Of a stretch of 64,000 nucleotides of DNA, positions 44,940 to 57,188 are shown piece after piece. The stretch's first letter is position 1, and the number at the start of each line of letters is the position of its first letter. Source of the DNA: Lithodes maja (Eukaryota; Arthropoda; Malacostraca; Decapoda; Lithodidae); the NCBI GenBank assembly GCA_037953745.1, contig JBAKBP010006564.1, positions 1 through 64,000 on the forward strand. The letters run 5' to 3'. The position numbers and the translations under genes were made by a program. The notes beneath the pieces are model-generated. The model made no database searches, was not told the DNA's origin, and worked only from the letters and a program-made list of their open reading frames with translations.

Positions 44940-44975
<36 letters not shown>
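44815..44975 (-). mobile_element. Solo 3' end of the Jockey-like LINE
   Basis: ggagacaaaaggcaaagctac and the bases after it match 10525-10600 (3' UTR of the LINE relic there). They are followed by ATT repeats and a T run of about 34 bp, which on the minus strand is an A-rich sequence. Confidence 0.5.
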
Positions 44976-44977
<2 letters not shown>

Positions 44978-45579
44978 TGGACAGAAGTGTGGTGTACTTG
45001 TATAGTGTAGTGAAATTAATAGGAAGAGGAGGAGGTGTTTGTGAGAGCTAGTTGGATAACTCTGTGTAGATGAGACACAAACAGAAACAGTGAGGGAGGG
45101 CAGGCAAATGAAACTGGAGTTCCAGCAACTCCATATCACATGCCTATGAGACCTCACCTGGGTATTGTCCTACTCGATTGGTGTCTGCAATCTCCCCATA
45201 TTAATATGATGGTAATGAGTACTGAATGTGATTGGTTAAACATTTATTTGTTCTAGTCAGTGTGCATGTATTATTGTATTTGTATATAAGTTAGTAAATA
45301 CTAATTTATCTTATACTGTATATTTTTTAGATAATTTGTAAACTTCACTGCTATAATTGGTATATTCACTATGAACTGCCCACTGAAAGTAAAAGTGCTG
45401 TACAGTATTATTACCTAATGATGACTTAGTTAGTGTATAAATATTATAAACTTCTTAATACAGTGGTAAGACATAAAACATATAAAATTGGTATTCCCAT
45501 AGTGAGTTCGGAGCAGTAGACATTCATTCACAAAAGCAAGGTTGATTTTAAATAGACTGAATATACCTTTTGTCCCTAG

Positions 45580-45600
45580 GTGGAGAGGCGACTCTTCAAG
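45580..45600 (+). other. Candidate 21-nt microexon downstream of CAPS exon 4
   Basis: GTGGAGAGGCGACTCTTCAA(G) lies between tttgtccctag and gtaaaa. After the phase-1 exon at 43832 it would add seven in-frame residues (GGEATLQ). CAPS varies after the KIE sequence between species, so a linker is plausible, but there is no conservation to lean on. Confidence 0.25.
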
Positions 45601-46333
45601 GTAAAATTTGTGGCATGAATTTCTTTTGGTGTTGTGAATATACAGTAGGTGTAGTGCATGTACATGTTTAGTGTACAAATTAGAGCATCTTAATGTCACT
45701 TTTTGTCCATTGGCCAAACAGCTCAAGCTTGATTTGACTGATTATTAGTAGTGTATGTAATTCAACTGATATAATTTATTATGTTTTTGTGGTTTGAATT
45801 TTAGGAAAATATATCCGCTTATTTCCTTCCAATATTAATTTTTTGTTATACAGTACTGTAGTTACTTTAGGAATTTATGAATGCTGTACCCTACAAATGT
45901 ATTTAGATTAGTTATGGCTAGTAAGATTACTTTAATCCATAGATGACTGTATTTGAGCTTTTATATTAATATATGATTGTATAAGTATTGTGTGCACAAA
46001 CAAATAAGTAAAATGATTGAAAGTACCAATAGTATCATGACTCTAGGTAATCCCACCCAGGCCATTTGTATTGGTATGTTTGTAAATTTGATGTGTTTGG
46101 TATGTTTGATAATTTGATACTTTGAGATTATATTTACTTGAATGATTAATCATAGTCAACAGCATATTTATCCAAGACGCCAGTCTTGATCTTGATTAAT
46201 GTGTGTGATCTCAAAATGTGCAGTACTGTTCTGTAAAGTACAGTATTAAATAAACTCTCTGGCATCTATCCATAAAATTTCAATGTGTCTACTGAAACTC
46301 TATCGTAACCTTCAATTACGTTTCACTTATTAA
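45601..46333. other. Intron, nothing recognised
   Basis: AT-rich DNA with short ACAGTACTGTA-like words common across the window. No exon or mobile element end is seen. Confidence 0.45.
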
Positions 46334-46844
46334 TCTATATAATATTTTCGATTGTCTGTGTGTGTGTGTGTGTCTGTTCTTTATGCATGGCCACATTTTT
46401 TAAGCTAGAGTGTTCATACTTGGTATGCATAGTAAGGGGGTCCCTAGGCAGGTTTTAGTGAAAAAATAGAATTCCCCAGCGTGAAAGGGACGGAGAAAAT
46501 GGGCGCGAAATAGGAAAAATCGCTTTTGGTTTTTAAACAAATGGCCGTTTGGGGCAGAAGGAGGCCTCCGATCGAAAAGGTGTATGGAACGAAAGTTGTT
46601 CGCAGGCCCCCAAAATGGGGGTACGGATGAGGCCAGATCCAAAATCGGAGGTCATTTAGCGGCCAAAATCGAGGTCGCCGTTTAACGAGGCACAGGGAGG
46701 TCGAGGCCGGTGATTATGGTAGTAGTAGTATTGTGATGATTGTGGTAATAGTGATTGATGATGGTGATTATGGTAGTAGTAGTGGTGGTAGTAGTGATGG
46801 TGATTATGGTGATTACCCGGGCAATGCCGGGTACCCCTGCTAGT
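46334..46844 (+). mobile_element. Nonautonomous Helitron
   Basis: The 5' end TCTATATAATATTTTCGATT follows an A. The 3' end has a GC hairpin (CCCGGGCAATGCCGGG) then TACCCCTGCTAGT and a T, which is the Helitron signature (5'-TC, hairpin, CTAGT, insertion between A and T, no target duplication). 511 bp, with GTAGTAG-rich repeats near the 3' end and no Rep/helicase gene. Confidence 0.8.
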
Positions 46845-47012
46845 TTTCAGTTATTCCAATTATTTTCTCCTTTCTTTGGAGCTAGTATCAATGCCTATAA
46901 CCAGAGGTTTTACACCTGGATTAGACCTAAAATGCCCACCTTACCCACCGAGGAAGCTATAAAGCATCTTAGAGGAAGCATTAGATATTCTAAGGTGACC
47001 ATTAATCTATGA
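46845..47012 (+). other. Orphan coding-like fragment
   Basis: Directly after the Helitron an open stretch reads FFGASINAYNQRFYTWIRPK and TEEAIKHLRGSIRYSK before a TGA at 47010. Residue and codon mix look protein-coding rather than random AT-rich DNA, but I do not recognise the family and there is no start or partner. It may be a fragment of an unlisted mobile element or a retroposed gene. Confidence 0.3.
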
Positions 47013-47199
47013 TATTCCCAAAATTACCTAGAAACAAATTTTTGATAGGCTAATTCTAATCATTAGAATAAGAACAAAATAACAGAATACCTTCCCAATT
47101 TGGCCAATCAGCTGTCGGCGTGTAGCCAACAGCCAATCAGCACGAAGAATGCTCTATACATACATACATACATACATACAAATTTAAACACTGTTTTGT

Positions 47200-47530
47200 T
47201 GTTTCATCCAGAGAGAATGTGATTTCAATCTTATGTCTTAAAGGGTGGCATTCCAGGCGACCCTATTTTGGGCTGCCTTTGTTGTCAAGCTGTTTATTTT
47301 GAGATCGGACCAAAGTACTTAATCCCACGTCATTCTAGGTCTACCCCTACACGCAGCTCCCCCCACGTTCACAGTCTGGCATTTCATCCATTCTCTCCAT
47401 GTGTCCAAACCAACCAAGTCTGCTCTTGCGCATCACTTCACTGACACTCCTAATGCCCAGACGCCTTCTTAGTTCCTCACTCGATACCCTATCTCAAAGT
47501 TTAGCCCCATATATCCATTTCACCAGTCAC
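47200..47530 (-). pseudogene. RTE-like LINE fragment (C-terminal tail)
   Basis: On the minus strand pieces such as WREWMKCQ, GRPRMTWD and VLWSDLKINSL, then AAQNRVAW, match the end of RTE-type LINE proteins (cf. GRPRxTWxExVxxDL...A.DR..W). Stops and small gaps break it. Confidence 0.55.
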
Positions 47531-47543
47531 TTGTCATTTTGTT

Positions 47544-48071
47544 GTTGTTGTTCCCCAGGCTGCCTGGCCGAACAGCCCCAAGGCCCCGAGCAAGGCCAAA
47601 GCCATAACCGAGCACCCCCACAGAACCCTCCCTGCCTACCACAATAAAGCCTTGGTGACCGAAGCCACTCCATGGCGGGAAGCTGAGGAGGGTGCGGAAA
47701 TGCCCGGGAAAACAAAGCCCCACCAAGGGCCCTGTGCCCCTCAGCAATTATGAAGAGAAAGTTGAGGGGCAAAGGAAAAATGTGACGCTTTGGCTTCCAA
47801 TCTGCCAACCTCTAGGTTGGCAAATTGGGAGGTCAATCCACGGAAGAGACGCCGTCACTTGAGATCTAGAAAATATATAAGTAAAAGGAACAGTCAGAGT
47901 AAGCTATGGGTATGGCAGAGATCGCTCAGTTCTCACTCTGATAGACCAGCCCATCACCACATGACTAGAACCCAATCCTCTCAGCATCAGATAGGAAAGG
48001 CCCTAGAAAGCCGCCTTTGGCGGGGGGATAGCTCCCCTATTTCTACCCCTTTTGGGGTTGGGCACCCGCCA
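47544..48071 (-). mobile_element. (AAC)-tailed retroposon, longest copy
   Basis: TGTCATTTTGTT is duplicated at 47532-47543 and 48072-48083. The insert reads on the minus strand from catggcgggtgcccaacccc to a 3' end gcagcctggggaacaacaac. At 528 bp it is the longest of three copies. Only the 3' ~410 bp are shared with the copy at 48522. The head has GC stems but no clear tRNA-like promoter, so the source RNA is unknown. Confidence 0.7.
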
Positions 48072-48521
48072 TGTCATTTTGTTCTATTCTATTACTATCT
48101 GGCTATATTTCCGAGGCATAGATCATTGCACCCCTTTCACACAAGGCATACACCTTTCCCTTAAGATTAAGTGGGAGTCCCCTCTGGTCAAGAGAGGCAA
48201 CAGCTTTCTGAACTTTCCCCAGCTGCTTCTGACTTAATACATTGCATTCACCCAGCCAATCAGCAAGCAGCTACCTGGAGCAGGAAAACATCACTTCTTC
48301 CTCAGAGGTCCTAGGATAGGGACACATTGCTTTTCATTACTGTTTTGTGTTATTGTCAGCGATGAACCCGAGTTTTTCTTTCCATCGTTACTTTGTTTAG
48401 CAACTTTTATGTAATTGCTACAACTCTCCTCATCTTAATTTACGGATTTTAACTACAGTAGATATTTCATTTGCCTAAATTTTTCACCTCTGGCCTCCGA
48501 GTCACCTAGAAGGAAACAGTT

Positions 48522-48933
48522 GTTGTTGTTGTTGTTGTTCCCCAAGCTGCCTGGCCGAACAGCCCCAAGGCCCTGAGCAAGGCCAAGGCCATAACCGAGC
48601 GCCCCCACAGAACCCTCCCCGCCGACCACAATAAAGCCTGGGTGACCGAAGCCACTCCATGGCGGGGAGCTGAGGAGGGTGCGGAAATGCCCGGGAAACC
48701 AAAGCCCCACCCAGGGCCCTGTGTCCCTCAGCAATTATGAAGAGAGTGTTGAGGGGCAAGGGAAAAATGTGACGCTTTGGCTCCCAATCTTGGTAGATTG
48801 GGAGGTCAATCCACGTTAGAGACGCCGTCACTTGAGATCTAGAAAATATATAAGTTAAAGGAACAGTCAGAGTAAGCTATGGGTATGGCAGAGATTGCTC
48901 AGTTCTCACTCTGATAGACCAGCCCATCACCAC
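48522..48933 (-). mobile_element. (AAC)-tailed retroposon, 5'-truncated copy
   Basis: An 11-bp duplication AGGAAACAGTT flanks it (48511-48521 and 48934-48944). The sequence closely follows 47544-47966, starting on the minus strand at tgtggtgatgggctgg and ending in AAC repeats. Truncation at the 5' end with an intact tail fits target-primed reverse transcription. Confidence 0.75.
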
Positions 48934-48944
48934 AGGAAACAGTT

Positions 48945-49699
48945 TTATATTGGGAGTGTTCTTTTTTACTATGGATTTACAGTAATGTTCCTTCATCCAG
49001 AAGCCATGAAGCTGTGACACAGATGACTAAGTATTTATTTCAAGTAATTGTATTCCCTAAGTAATCTTTTTCTACTTATTTTAACTGGAGTCAGAGGAGG
49101 CGGCTTGGTACAGTCACGAGTCATATGCAGATCTCATAGATTGAGTTACTATTAACCCTCGGAGGATGGATGGCCTCATAGGCGGCGCTTCCCTGTAGCC
49201 GGGTGTTTTCGGGAAAAAACAATATTAACACACAAATACAGTATATACACAATTAGACCACCTACAATGTTCTGCTAAACAGCAAGCTGTTCGGCTTACT
49301 GTTGTCTGGAGAATGGCATTGACTAGACATCTCTACACCCAGTGCTTGTTGAATGGTGAGCTTGCAAGTAGAGAGTGTTTACACATATTATTTGGCCGCG
49401 TTCGCATGCTCCGCCGTGCCCCCGGCTTCCGCACACACGATGGCGCCACTGCTCATATCACTTGCAGTATCACTATCACTATTCCCAGCAATTTTGAGGT
49501 CTCTCTGAGTTCCTGCAATGCCTCCCAAACTAACATTATCCCCTCTGCGTCGTCGCTGTTGTTGTTTTCATGTGTGCGGCGTATGCGGGGTCACCATTTC
49601 AGACGTGGCAGAAACCTTCGAAGCTTGTGCTTCCACTGTGATGGCTAGGTGAAGACTGACTGTACTTACACTAGTTGTATTTGCGGGAGTGAGCATGCT
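48945..49699. other. Unassigned spacer
   Basis: Mixed composition with a GC-richer patch near 49390-49640 that is open for 111 codons but has no recognised motif. It may be 3' UTR of the minus-strand LINE or host DNA. Confidence 0.4.
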
Positions 49700-50821
49700 C
49701 GTTAATTCCCGCCTCCTAAGATATGTTTGTCATACCGTGTTTTGAAACTATGCACTGATGGTGCAGACACTACTTCGGCTGGCAATTTGTTCCACCCACT
49801 AATCGAGTTGGTAGGAAATCTTTTACTTTTCAGATAAGATTTACGATTAGGCACTTTCAGTTTGTAGCTGTGACCTCTTGTTCTCTCACCTCCATTCCTC
49901 TCTATGAAGTTTTCTTGGTCGATTTTGTCAATACCTCTAACACATTAGTATATCTGAATTTGCTGTCCTCGTTTCCTTCTCTGTTCCAGTGTAGGTAGAT
50001 TCAATCTCTCGAGCCTCTCTTGGTACTCCAAATTTTTCAAACCTGGGATCATCCTCGTAGCTGCTCTCTGTACCCTCTCAATTTTGTGGATATGTTTCTT
50101 CATGTGAGGGGACCACACTACAGATGCATATTCCATCCTGGGTCTTATTATTGCCGTTATTATTTGTTTCATGATGTTTTCATTAAGATAATTGAAAGAC
50201 ATCCTGATATTTGCCAATAGTGCTAGAGATTCTCTCACTATCTTATTTACGTGGCTTTCCGGAGACATGTTATCCTTAAATTCTATCCCCAAGCCTTTTT
50301 CTTTTTCTGCTTTGGGAATCACTTCGTTTCCTAGTTTATAATCTTTTCTAGGTCTGTACTTGCTTTTACCCATTTCTAGAGTCTTACATTTTCCTGCATT
50401 GAACTCCATATTCCATTTGATGCTCTATTCATGGATGTTTTGCAAATCTGATTGGAGTTCAAGGCAATCCTCCTGGATTCTGATCGTTTTAAGCAGCTTA
50501 GCATCATCCGCAAACATGCTCATGTAGCTTGTTAGTCCCTTAGGTAAGTCATTTACAAATATTAAAAACATGATTGGGGCTAGGACAGATCCTTGTGGTA
50601 CTCCACTCGTAATTTGAGTCCAGTTTGACGATTTCCCCCTTACTGTTGTTCTCATCTGTCTTTCGCTAAGGTAGCTCTCCATCCATTTCAGCAGTTTGTC
50701 TCCTACTTTTCCCTCATGTTTTAATTTCCACAGCAATCTCTTGTGTGGAACTTTATCAAATGCCTTTTTAAAGTCTAGGTAGGTACAGTCTACCCATCCT
50801 TCCCTCTGGTCCACTGTGTTT
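49700..50821 (-). pseudogene. Jockey/CR1-like LINE, 3' part of the RT gene (split by DIRS copy C)
   Basis: On the minus strand: INTVDQREGW, CTYLDFKKAFDKVPHKRLLW (RT motif A), ITSGVPQGSVLAPIMFLIFV (motif B), MFADDAKLLK (motif C), then MEFNAGKCKTLEMG and ASVVWSPHMKKHIHKIERVQ. After 49945 the same frame continues past one TAA through GERTRGHSYKLKVP, a usual C-terminal tail. There is also a frame break between 50409 and 50425. Catalytic aspartates are present. The 5' part lies beyond DIRS copy C at 62298. Confidence 0.8.
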
Positions 50822-51170
50822 ATTGGGAGGTTTGACGTACCTCCCAACCTACCAAATAGGAAAACCTACTATTTGGTAGTAGTCTTGGAAAATCCAACGT
50901 CAAGGCTATTAACCTAATTGCAATGACGACTTGTCTATTTTGACTGCTATGTCGTCATTCGAACCGCGGTTAAAAAGAAAACGTCTAGAGTCTACTCCTT
51001 ATCTTGCTCTAGGAGACGTTGTACATTAACCAAAACTACCACCGAAGGTGAAAAAAGCATAGAAGAGAAGAAAAAGGGGTTTACCTTAGTTACCGCTTAA
51101 GGCCCATCCCGTGTTCCGTCATGTGCAGATCCCTGTCGAACGTGCGCATGAGCGACCCTCTCTTGTCATC
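50822..51170 (+). repeat. Copy C inverted terminal repeat, low-coordinate end
   Basis: Identical start to copy B (ATTGGGAGGTTTGACGTACC) with the same two hairpins, then the inverse of 61996-62297. Confidence 0.85.
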
Positions 51171-51233
51171 ACATCTCACGTCAGCAGAAGAACGAGGATG
51201 GGCAGGGGTCCGGCGTGAGGGAGGGTATTATGT

Positions 51234-51347
51234 ACGTTGGATTTTCCAAGACTACTACCAAATAGTAGGTTTTCCTATTTGGTAGGTTGGGAGGTACGTC
51301 AAACCTCCCAATTTGTTAGTAGTCTTGGCAAATCCAACGTCAAGGCT
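51234..51347. repeat. Internal complementary region (circle-junction copy), copy C
   Basis: Same structure as 15685-15798: inverse of the left terminus joined at AAT to the inverse of the right terminus, ending TCCAACGTCAAGGCT. Confidence 0.85.
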
Positions 51348-51507
51348 GCATAACAAATAGGAGGAGGACATCCAAGCCCAACCTACCAAAAAAACCAATG
51401 CATAAAACAAAAGTATGAATGACAAAGACACAATTTAAACAAGAGAGTTTAATAAAAGAGTGAAAAACTGAGGAGTAGCTAAAAAGAACAGTTTTAACAC
51501 ATGCCCG

Positions 51508-52735
51508 TCATTCATAGTAATGCAAAAACATAGACTTGTCTGAAACCAAAAAGGTACTGTACCCAAAATCCCTTTTCTTCAAAAACCAACAAAAACACTG
51601 AACACAAGAACAAAACACAATTTTCAATGTGGCAAAAACACTTATGTACTGGAACAATACATAATCCCAAACTTGCAATCCAGTGTTGCAAACCCGTACC
51701 CCCCCCCCCCCCCCCCTTGTCAAATAAAACAAACGAAAAGAACGAGGGACAAGGGGGGAAGACCAGGGATCTTCGCCAGAGCACCAGGAAACACAACCCC
51801 CTAGAGCAATCACCGGCCGAGGGGGTCGAACACTGGACACGGAGAGGTAGGAGGAGATGAAGGAATTGATAGAAGACCACAAAACCGCTGAGGCAATGGC
51901 ATGTAAGGATCGACGTGGCAGGAACCGGAAGGAGGCAGCAAAGGATCTGACATCGTGCGCAGAACCCCTACAAACAGGGTGACGGGCACGTACGGTCCGA
52001 CAAACGTGGCGGCCCATCTGCACCTGCGAGAGCCTCCCACCTGTCCGAGGAGACACCCACACAGCAGTACCCGAAGGCGGCGCCACAGATGCAACAGAGG
52101 AGTGCAAGGCTGACACCGGGCACAACACATGGCGAGGATGCCCATGCCATAAAGCCTGGACGGCGAAAGGCTGGAAAACGGGGGCCTCCCTCCCATGTGT
52201 GGTAACAAAAGGAGGGGAGGAGGCGAACGAGATGCCATGCAAGGACGGGGAGAATCGCACGCAGTCCCGGGGCCGTGACAATGCCGCTAGTGCAGACACC
52301 CGATCCCCAGTGGCCAGAGCGACAAGGAAGAGTGGACGCCCGAGCAACGGAACCGGCGTAGCGGCCCTTGTATACGAGGGTGAAGCCAGAAGGACCAGAG
52401 CCCGCCCCAGATCCCACTGCGGAGGGACGTGGCGCGGAGGCGGTCGATCCCGGAAGGCAGCCGTCAGGAAGGAAGCCAGCTCCTGTGGCGGAACGACCAG
52501 CCCAGCGACGGACCCAAAGACCCCCCCGGACAGCAGACAAGTGGGTACGTATAGCGTCGACTTGAAAGTGACGTGTACGGAAGAGGTGAAACAAGGAGCG
52601 TAGGACGAGGGAAGGAGAGCCAACTGGCAGGCGAGTGGCCTTTAGCCACAAAGTAAAAGACCTCCAGCGGGACCCGTAAGTCCCCCAAGGAGAAGACGGC
52701 CAGGAACGCTGCAGGAAGTCAGTCAGGGCCTGGCC
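51508..52735 (-). pseudogene. DIRS tyrosine recombinase, copy C (one frameshift)
   Basis: The catalytic domain is continuous from about 52520 down: ALATGDRVSALAALSR, LCPVSALHSSVASVA, AHDVRSFAASFRF, LWSSINSFISSYL, with the nucleophile Tyr codon at 51847-51849 in frame, unlike copy B. The N-terminal part (FLQRSWPSSPWGTYGSRW ... HLSAVRG) is in another frame because of one extra C in a C-run near 52528. Arg, His, Arg, Trp and Tyr are all present. This is the least damaged recombinase here: a single homopolymer indel separates its two halves. Confidence 0.8.
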
Positions 52736-53121
52736 GGGGACCGGGAGCCACCGTGCCTCATGAACAAGCACGATGCGAAGGCCAACGAGGTCCGCAGGTC
52801 CCCAACCTAGCCCAAGTGGAAGCCGGAGACAGGTAGAGGGACCGGACTCGGGCACCACCGCGGCAACCGGGCGGACCAAGCCCGTGCCGGCCACAGAGTC
52901 GCGAGGAGCCAGACGTAGCCGTGGTACAGCCGCAGCCTCGCGAGGACTGGGCACATCAACAGCGCGTCTGGTGGCGGAAAGATGTATATCGACCGCCACC
53001 TGTACCAGGTTACCATGAAAGCGTCCGGACCCCCCCCCCCCGGAGCGCGAGGCCGGAGGGAGAGGTCCAGAGGCAACCGGCGCGGCACCCCCGATGCGAA
53101 CAAGGCGACCTCCGGAACACC

Positions 53122-54654
53122 TCAGGAAGCCGCGAGGTCGGCGAACACAGTCCGTTTCATCGCCCATTCGACAAGAACGCCCTGCCCTCTCGACAGGGCG
53201 GCCGCCCACAGGGTGGCAGGCCCGGGCAGGGAGGAGGCATGCAAGGAGAAGGGGTGTCGGTCCGCGAGGAAGAACAACTCCACCGAGACCCCCAATAGAG
53301 TCAACGACCTGGAGGACCCCCGCATTAGGAAACAGGGGACAGCTTGTCGGAGTGTCCAACCCGAAGGCCACCGACTTACCTCAAAGGGCCAGCGCGTGGT
53401 CCCGCAGGAAGAACAAAGGAACCAACAGTCCGAGGGCATAGACGGATAAGTGGAGGGAGACCCACCCATCTGCCGGGAAGTAGACGTCCCAGGTTCGATC
53501 GGGAACCTCATCCAACCTCGCTCGACGTATCTGTGGCTACCCAGACCGTCGGCGGGGGGGGCGGTCCAGGGCACAGCCGCAGAGAGCGAGCCCCGAGCAA
53601 CCCAGCGACCGAAGCGTCTGCGAACGGTACGCGTGAGCGGCAGGAGCCGATCCATAGGGGCAACGGAAACACCGCGGTGCCCATGAGGAGGAGGCGGCGT
53701 AGCCAGAGGCTCCCGAAGGGAAGGGGCAGAGCGGCCCAATGCAGCGAACCCACGAACAAGTCCCAGAGCCACCCCGGCGAAGACCTTCCACCGAAGGTGC
53801 ACCGCGGCCGGCAGACCCCGGGTCACCGTAGCGCCGGACAAAACCCATGCGAGACCGACCCATGGCACGACACGCGACGGGGTCAAGCGTGACTTGGGAA
53901 CATCGAAGGGGAACCCTAACCGTGCGATGTTGCGAACGACTGTGAGGGCGTCGCCAATTCACAGTCCGAGGGCTTCAGAAACTACCAACCAATCGGCCAA
54001 GGAAAACAGGATCTGGAGCCCGCTCCTGAGGAGAGGACCCAGAGCCTGCCCCACCAGTGCGGAGAAGATCCGCGGCGCGATGTGGAGACCGAAGGGAAGG
54101 CCGTCGAACAGGAACACACGATCGGAAGTCCGAACGGCCAAGAATCACTGGAAGCGAGGATGGAGAGGAACGAGCCAAGACGCATCCTGGAGGGCCAGCG
54201 ACACTACCCACGACACAGGGCGCAGGGCCAGGCGTACCAGGGGTACCGGCAGCATCCGAAACCGTGTGTGCACGATGTGCCCGTTGAGGGCCGACAGATC
54301 CACCACCGGTCGCATCGCGTCGCAGTTCGTCGACGGTACCAGAAAGACACGGGAGAGGAAAACCGGGTGACCGGCGGTCAGCACCCTCGACGCTACCCAG
54401 CTCGGGCATGGAAGTGAACACGTGGGCCACCTCTGAAGAGATGGGCCGGCGACGGTGACAAGAGCGGAGTGGGGGTCTGGACGTCCACCTCCAGGTGAGA
54501 CCCCTCCGCGCAACCCGCCGCCCCCAACGTCCCTCGCGGCCACCGAGGGGCGCAAGGGCGAAAACAACCCAAGGGAGCACCCGAGAGGAGGGGAGCGACC
54601 CGGTCGGCCAGGCGAGAAGGAGAACAAGGAGGCCGACCCAGAGAACCTACACAT
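53122..54654 (-). pseudogene. DIRS reverse transcriptase / RNase H, copy C (broken)
   Basis: Open from 54654 through RVFLVPSTNCDAMRPVVDLS, ALNGHIVHTRFRMLPVP and SLALQDASWLVPLHPRFQ, then a TGA (54144 region) where copies A and B have CGA. The core continues FLFDGLPFGLHIAPRIF and FSLADWLVVSEALGL. Motif A and C alanines (complement of ggc at 54193-54195 and 53995-53997) are as in A and B. A deletion near 53780 removes about 25 bp of linker compared with A and B. The RNase H tail keeps FLMRGSSRSLTLL and SSLPGPATLWAAALSRGQ. Confidence 0.7.
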
Positions 54655-55668
54655 TGTGTTGACGTGGAGGTACCCCCGGTACGGGCCGTGCGGGCATGAG
54701 CGCCACGTTGACCTCCTCTACCCCCCCCCCCCCAACCTCGTCGAAAAGGGCGGGCAACTCCAACCCCTGGCCGTCGCGGGGCTGACCCCGTCGAAGGGCA
54801 GCCGGAAGTGGAAGGCCGGCCAGCCCCGACACGGCGGGGATGAAAGGGGGCAAGAACAGAAGTGCGAGGCGGAACCGACACACTGGCCTGCAACGTCCCA
54901 GTATTGCGCCCGTGCAAGGCGGCAGCACTTGCAGTAGCACCCCGAAGAGGACCGGCAGAAGGACGGGACTGAGAAGACCCCGCGCGCGACACAGCGCGTC
55001 GGTGCGTGACATAAGCAGGGTCCGCAACGACACAGCGCGTCGTCGCGTTTCGGAAGCAGGGGCCGCCGACAGAGAAGCGTAGCATTCCCAAGCATCCTGC
55101 TTAAAAAAAAACGACGAATATAGCGCAGAGTACAACAAACCCTGACGAATATCCAAGGGGGCCGGCCGGCAGAACGAGGACCGTACCGTCGGGCGGTGCC
55201 GAGTTGCCGCGCACAAAACCGCCTTCAGCTCGGGAACCAAAGACACCGCGAGCCGAAGGTGGACCCGCTGAACGCGGTCCAAACCCTCGCGAAGATCGCC
55301 TGGCGCAGACGCCTCGAAAAGCCGCAGGTGGTGAACAGACGTCTGGAGGGAACCTAAAGACAAGACAATAAGTCCGTCACCCTCTGTCGCAAGGGAAAAA
55401 CCTTGGCGACAGAGGGCTGATCCGGGTGAGAGAAGAACGGGGTAGCAATAGAACAAAGTTCAAGAACGGGCGCGCTTATCCAGGACCAGAACGCGCCGTC
55501 CAACCCGCCGACAGATACAAGAGGAGGCAAAATCAGTGATGACTCCGGGGGAGGGACTGAAGGAGAGCCGTCGACGGATCGGTGTGTGAAGTCGAAGGCC
55601 TCAGCAAACCAGGCCTTCAATGGGAGAGGGTGACCGAGCATGATGGCTAAGCTAGGCGTACCGGCGTC

Positions 55669-57186
55669 TCACAAACCTGTCCCATAGGAGGACAGACCCG
55701 TCAACACAGCCAGGGACTGAACAGCCGGAAGGATGTCAGGGCGGCTGAAGTCTGACCAGAGCGTAGGCCTGCAGAAGGGAGGGGGACCGTAGCAGGGGTA
55801 GGTAGGGTGAGGCGCTGAGGGTGAGTCACCGCCAAGAAGCGCGAGAAGAGGGAGTCTTCCATCGACTCCAAGCGCCCGTCGAAGCGTGACACAACCCAGC
55901 CCTGCATAGCCGACAATCGATCTGAGAGAGGCGACCCCCCCCCCCCCCACCCCCAGATTGGTTGGCCCGCAGGGGCGAGCGTGAGCGGGAGCGAGACCCA
56001 CGACACGAACCAGCAGCGTCGCGGCCCAAGGAAGGCGAGCGACGACGGTTGTGTCGCCGTTGAGGGACTCGTCCCCGATCACGAACGGCCGAGGGGGAAA
56101 CAGCACCATCCCCCTCTTCCAGCGACACATCAGCTCCTGAGAAAGGGGACCCCGAAACCTCGCGAAACCCCACCGAGGCAAGAGGAGGGGTAACCCGCTG
56201 GCGAGACGGTAAGTGAAGGTCAGGAAGAGAAGAATGAGGAGGAGCAGGACGACGGGAGTGGGAAGGCTGGCCGGGTGAAAGGAGGCCAGAAGGAGCCGCG
56301 GGGGGAAACAGAGCAAGGATCCCCGGGGCTGAGATAACAGGGCGGCCCGACACCGAGGCGGAGGAGGGAGAGACCTCCACCGTGGGACGAGACCGTGAAG
56401 GAAGAATAGGCACTGAAGCAGGTGAAGTAGGAGAAGCAACGACATCCAGGCGGACCCTCCTGGACAGTGTAGGAGGAGGGAGCAGAGGGCCAGCTACAGC
56501 ATGAACAACCGCGCGCGGAGAGGACAACGTAAGAGGAAGTCGTCTGGGCTGGGGAAGCGGGCGGAAGGGAGTAGAGCCCCTATCCGTAGAGGCCAGGGGA
56601 GGGCGCACAGGGGCAGAGCCGCTAACCCCGGCCTCAGGGCGAGAACCATGACGAGGGCGATGGGCGTCGTCAAGGCGATCAGGAGGACGACGGGGCGAGC
56701 GAGAGCGTGGACGGAGCTGGGGAACCCCCCGACGATGGGACGACCGGCTGCGGGACCCAGGGGAGAGGGCCAGGTGAACGGCCTTCAGTCGGGTCAGGGA
56801 TACCCAGGGCGGTCGGCAACAAAGGCCGGGGAACAGTGGCCCACAGTCCTAATGTGGCGGGAGACCATCGTCCACACCGACGGAAGGGAAGCAGAGGCCA
56901 CAGCCGCCGCCGAGGAACCAGGGCCATGGTGCAGCACATCCACCAGGGCCAGACACGTGCCACACAGAGCAGGGAGGTAGGCCGTAGAGGACACACAGAG
57001 CGAGTGGCGCAAGCAGGACTTGTGGCTCTCCAAGCACGGGGAGCGACAACCAAGGCGAAAGCAAGGCAGCCTACCTGCACTAGAAGAACACACACCATAA
57101 TCAGCACGTCGAAGGAGTAAGTGGAGAGAATGTCCAAGAAGAACCAGGGAAGGAGCATGGGGAAACAGGAACACACATGCAAACAG
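55669..57186 (-). pseudogene. DIRS gag-like ORF1, copy C (broken, leader cut by LINE)
   Basis: The N-terminal Cys/His segment (CFRLGCRSPC, ESHKSCLRHSLC, ALCGTC) is present, followed by a ~40-bp deletion shifting frame near VADRPGYP. The Ser/Arg middle (56608 to 55826) is the best preserved of the three copies: SAPGILALFPPAAPSGLL, SGADVSLEEGDGAVSPSA, RSRSRSPLRANQ. It is interrupted near 55935 by a long C run that varies between copies. Confidence 0.5.
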
Positions 57187-57188
57187 GT

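Noticed and set aside
49313..49648. 111-codon open frame upstream of the minus-strand LINE 3' end
   Set aside because: No motif, opposite strand to the LINE, and a composition explained by a GC-rich patch.
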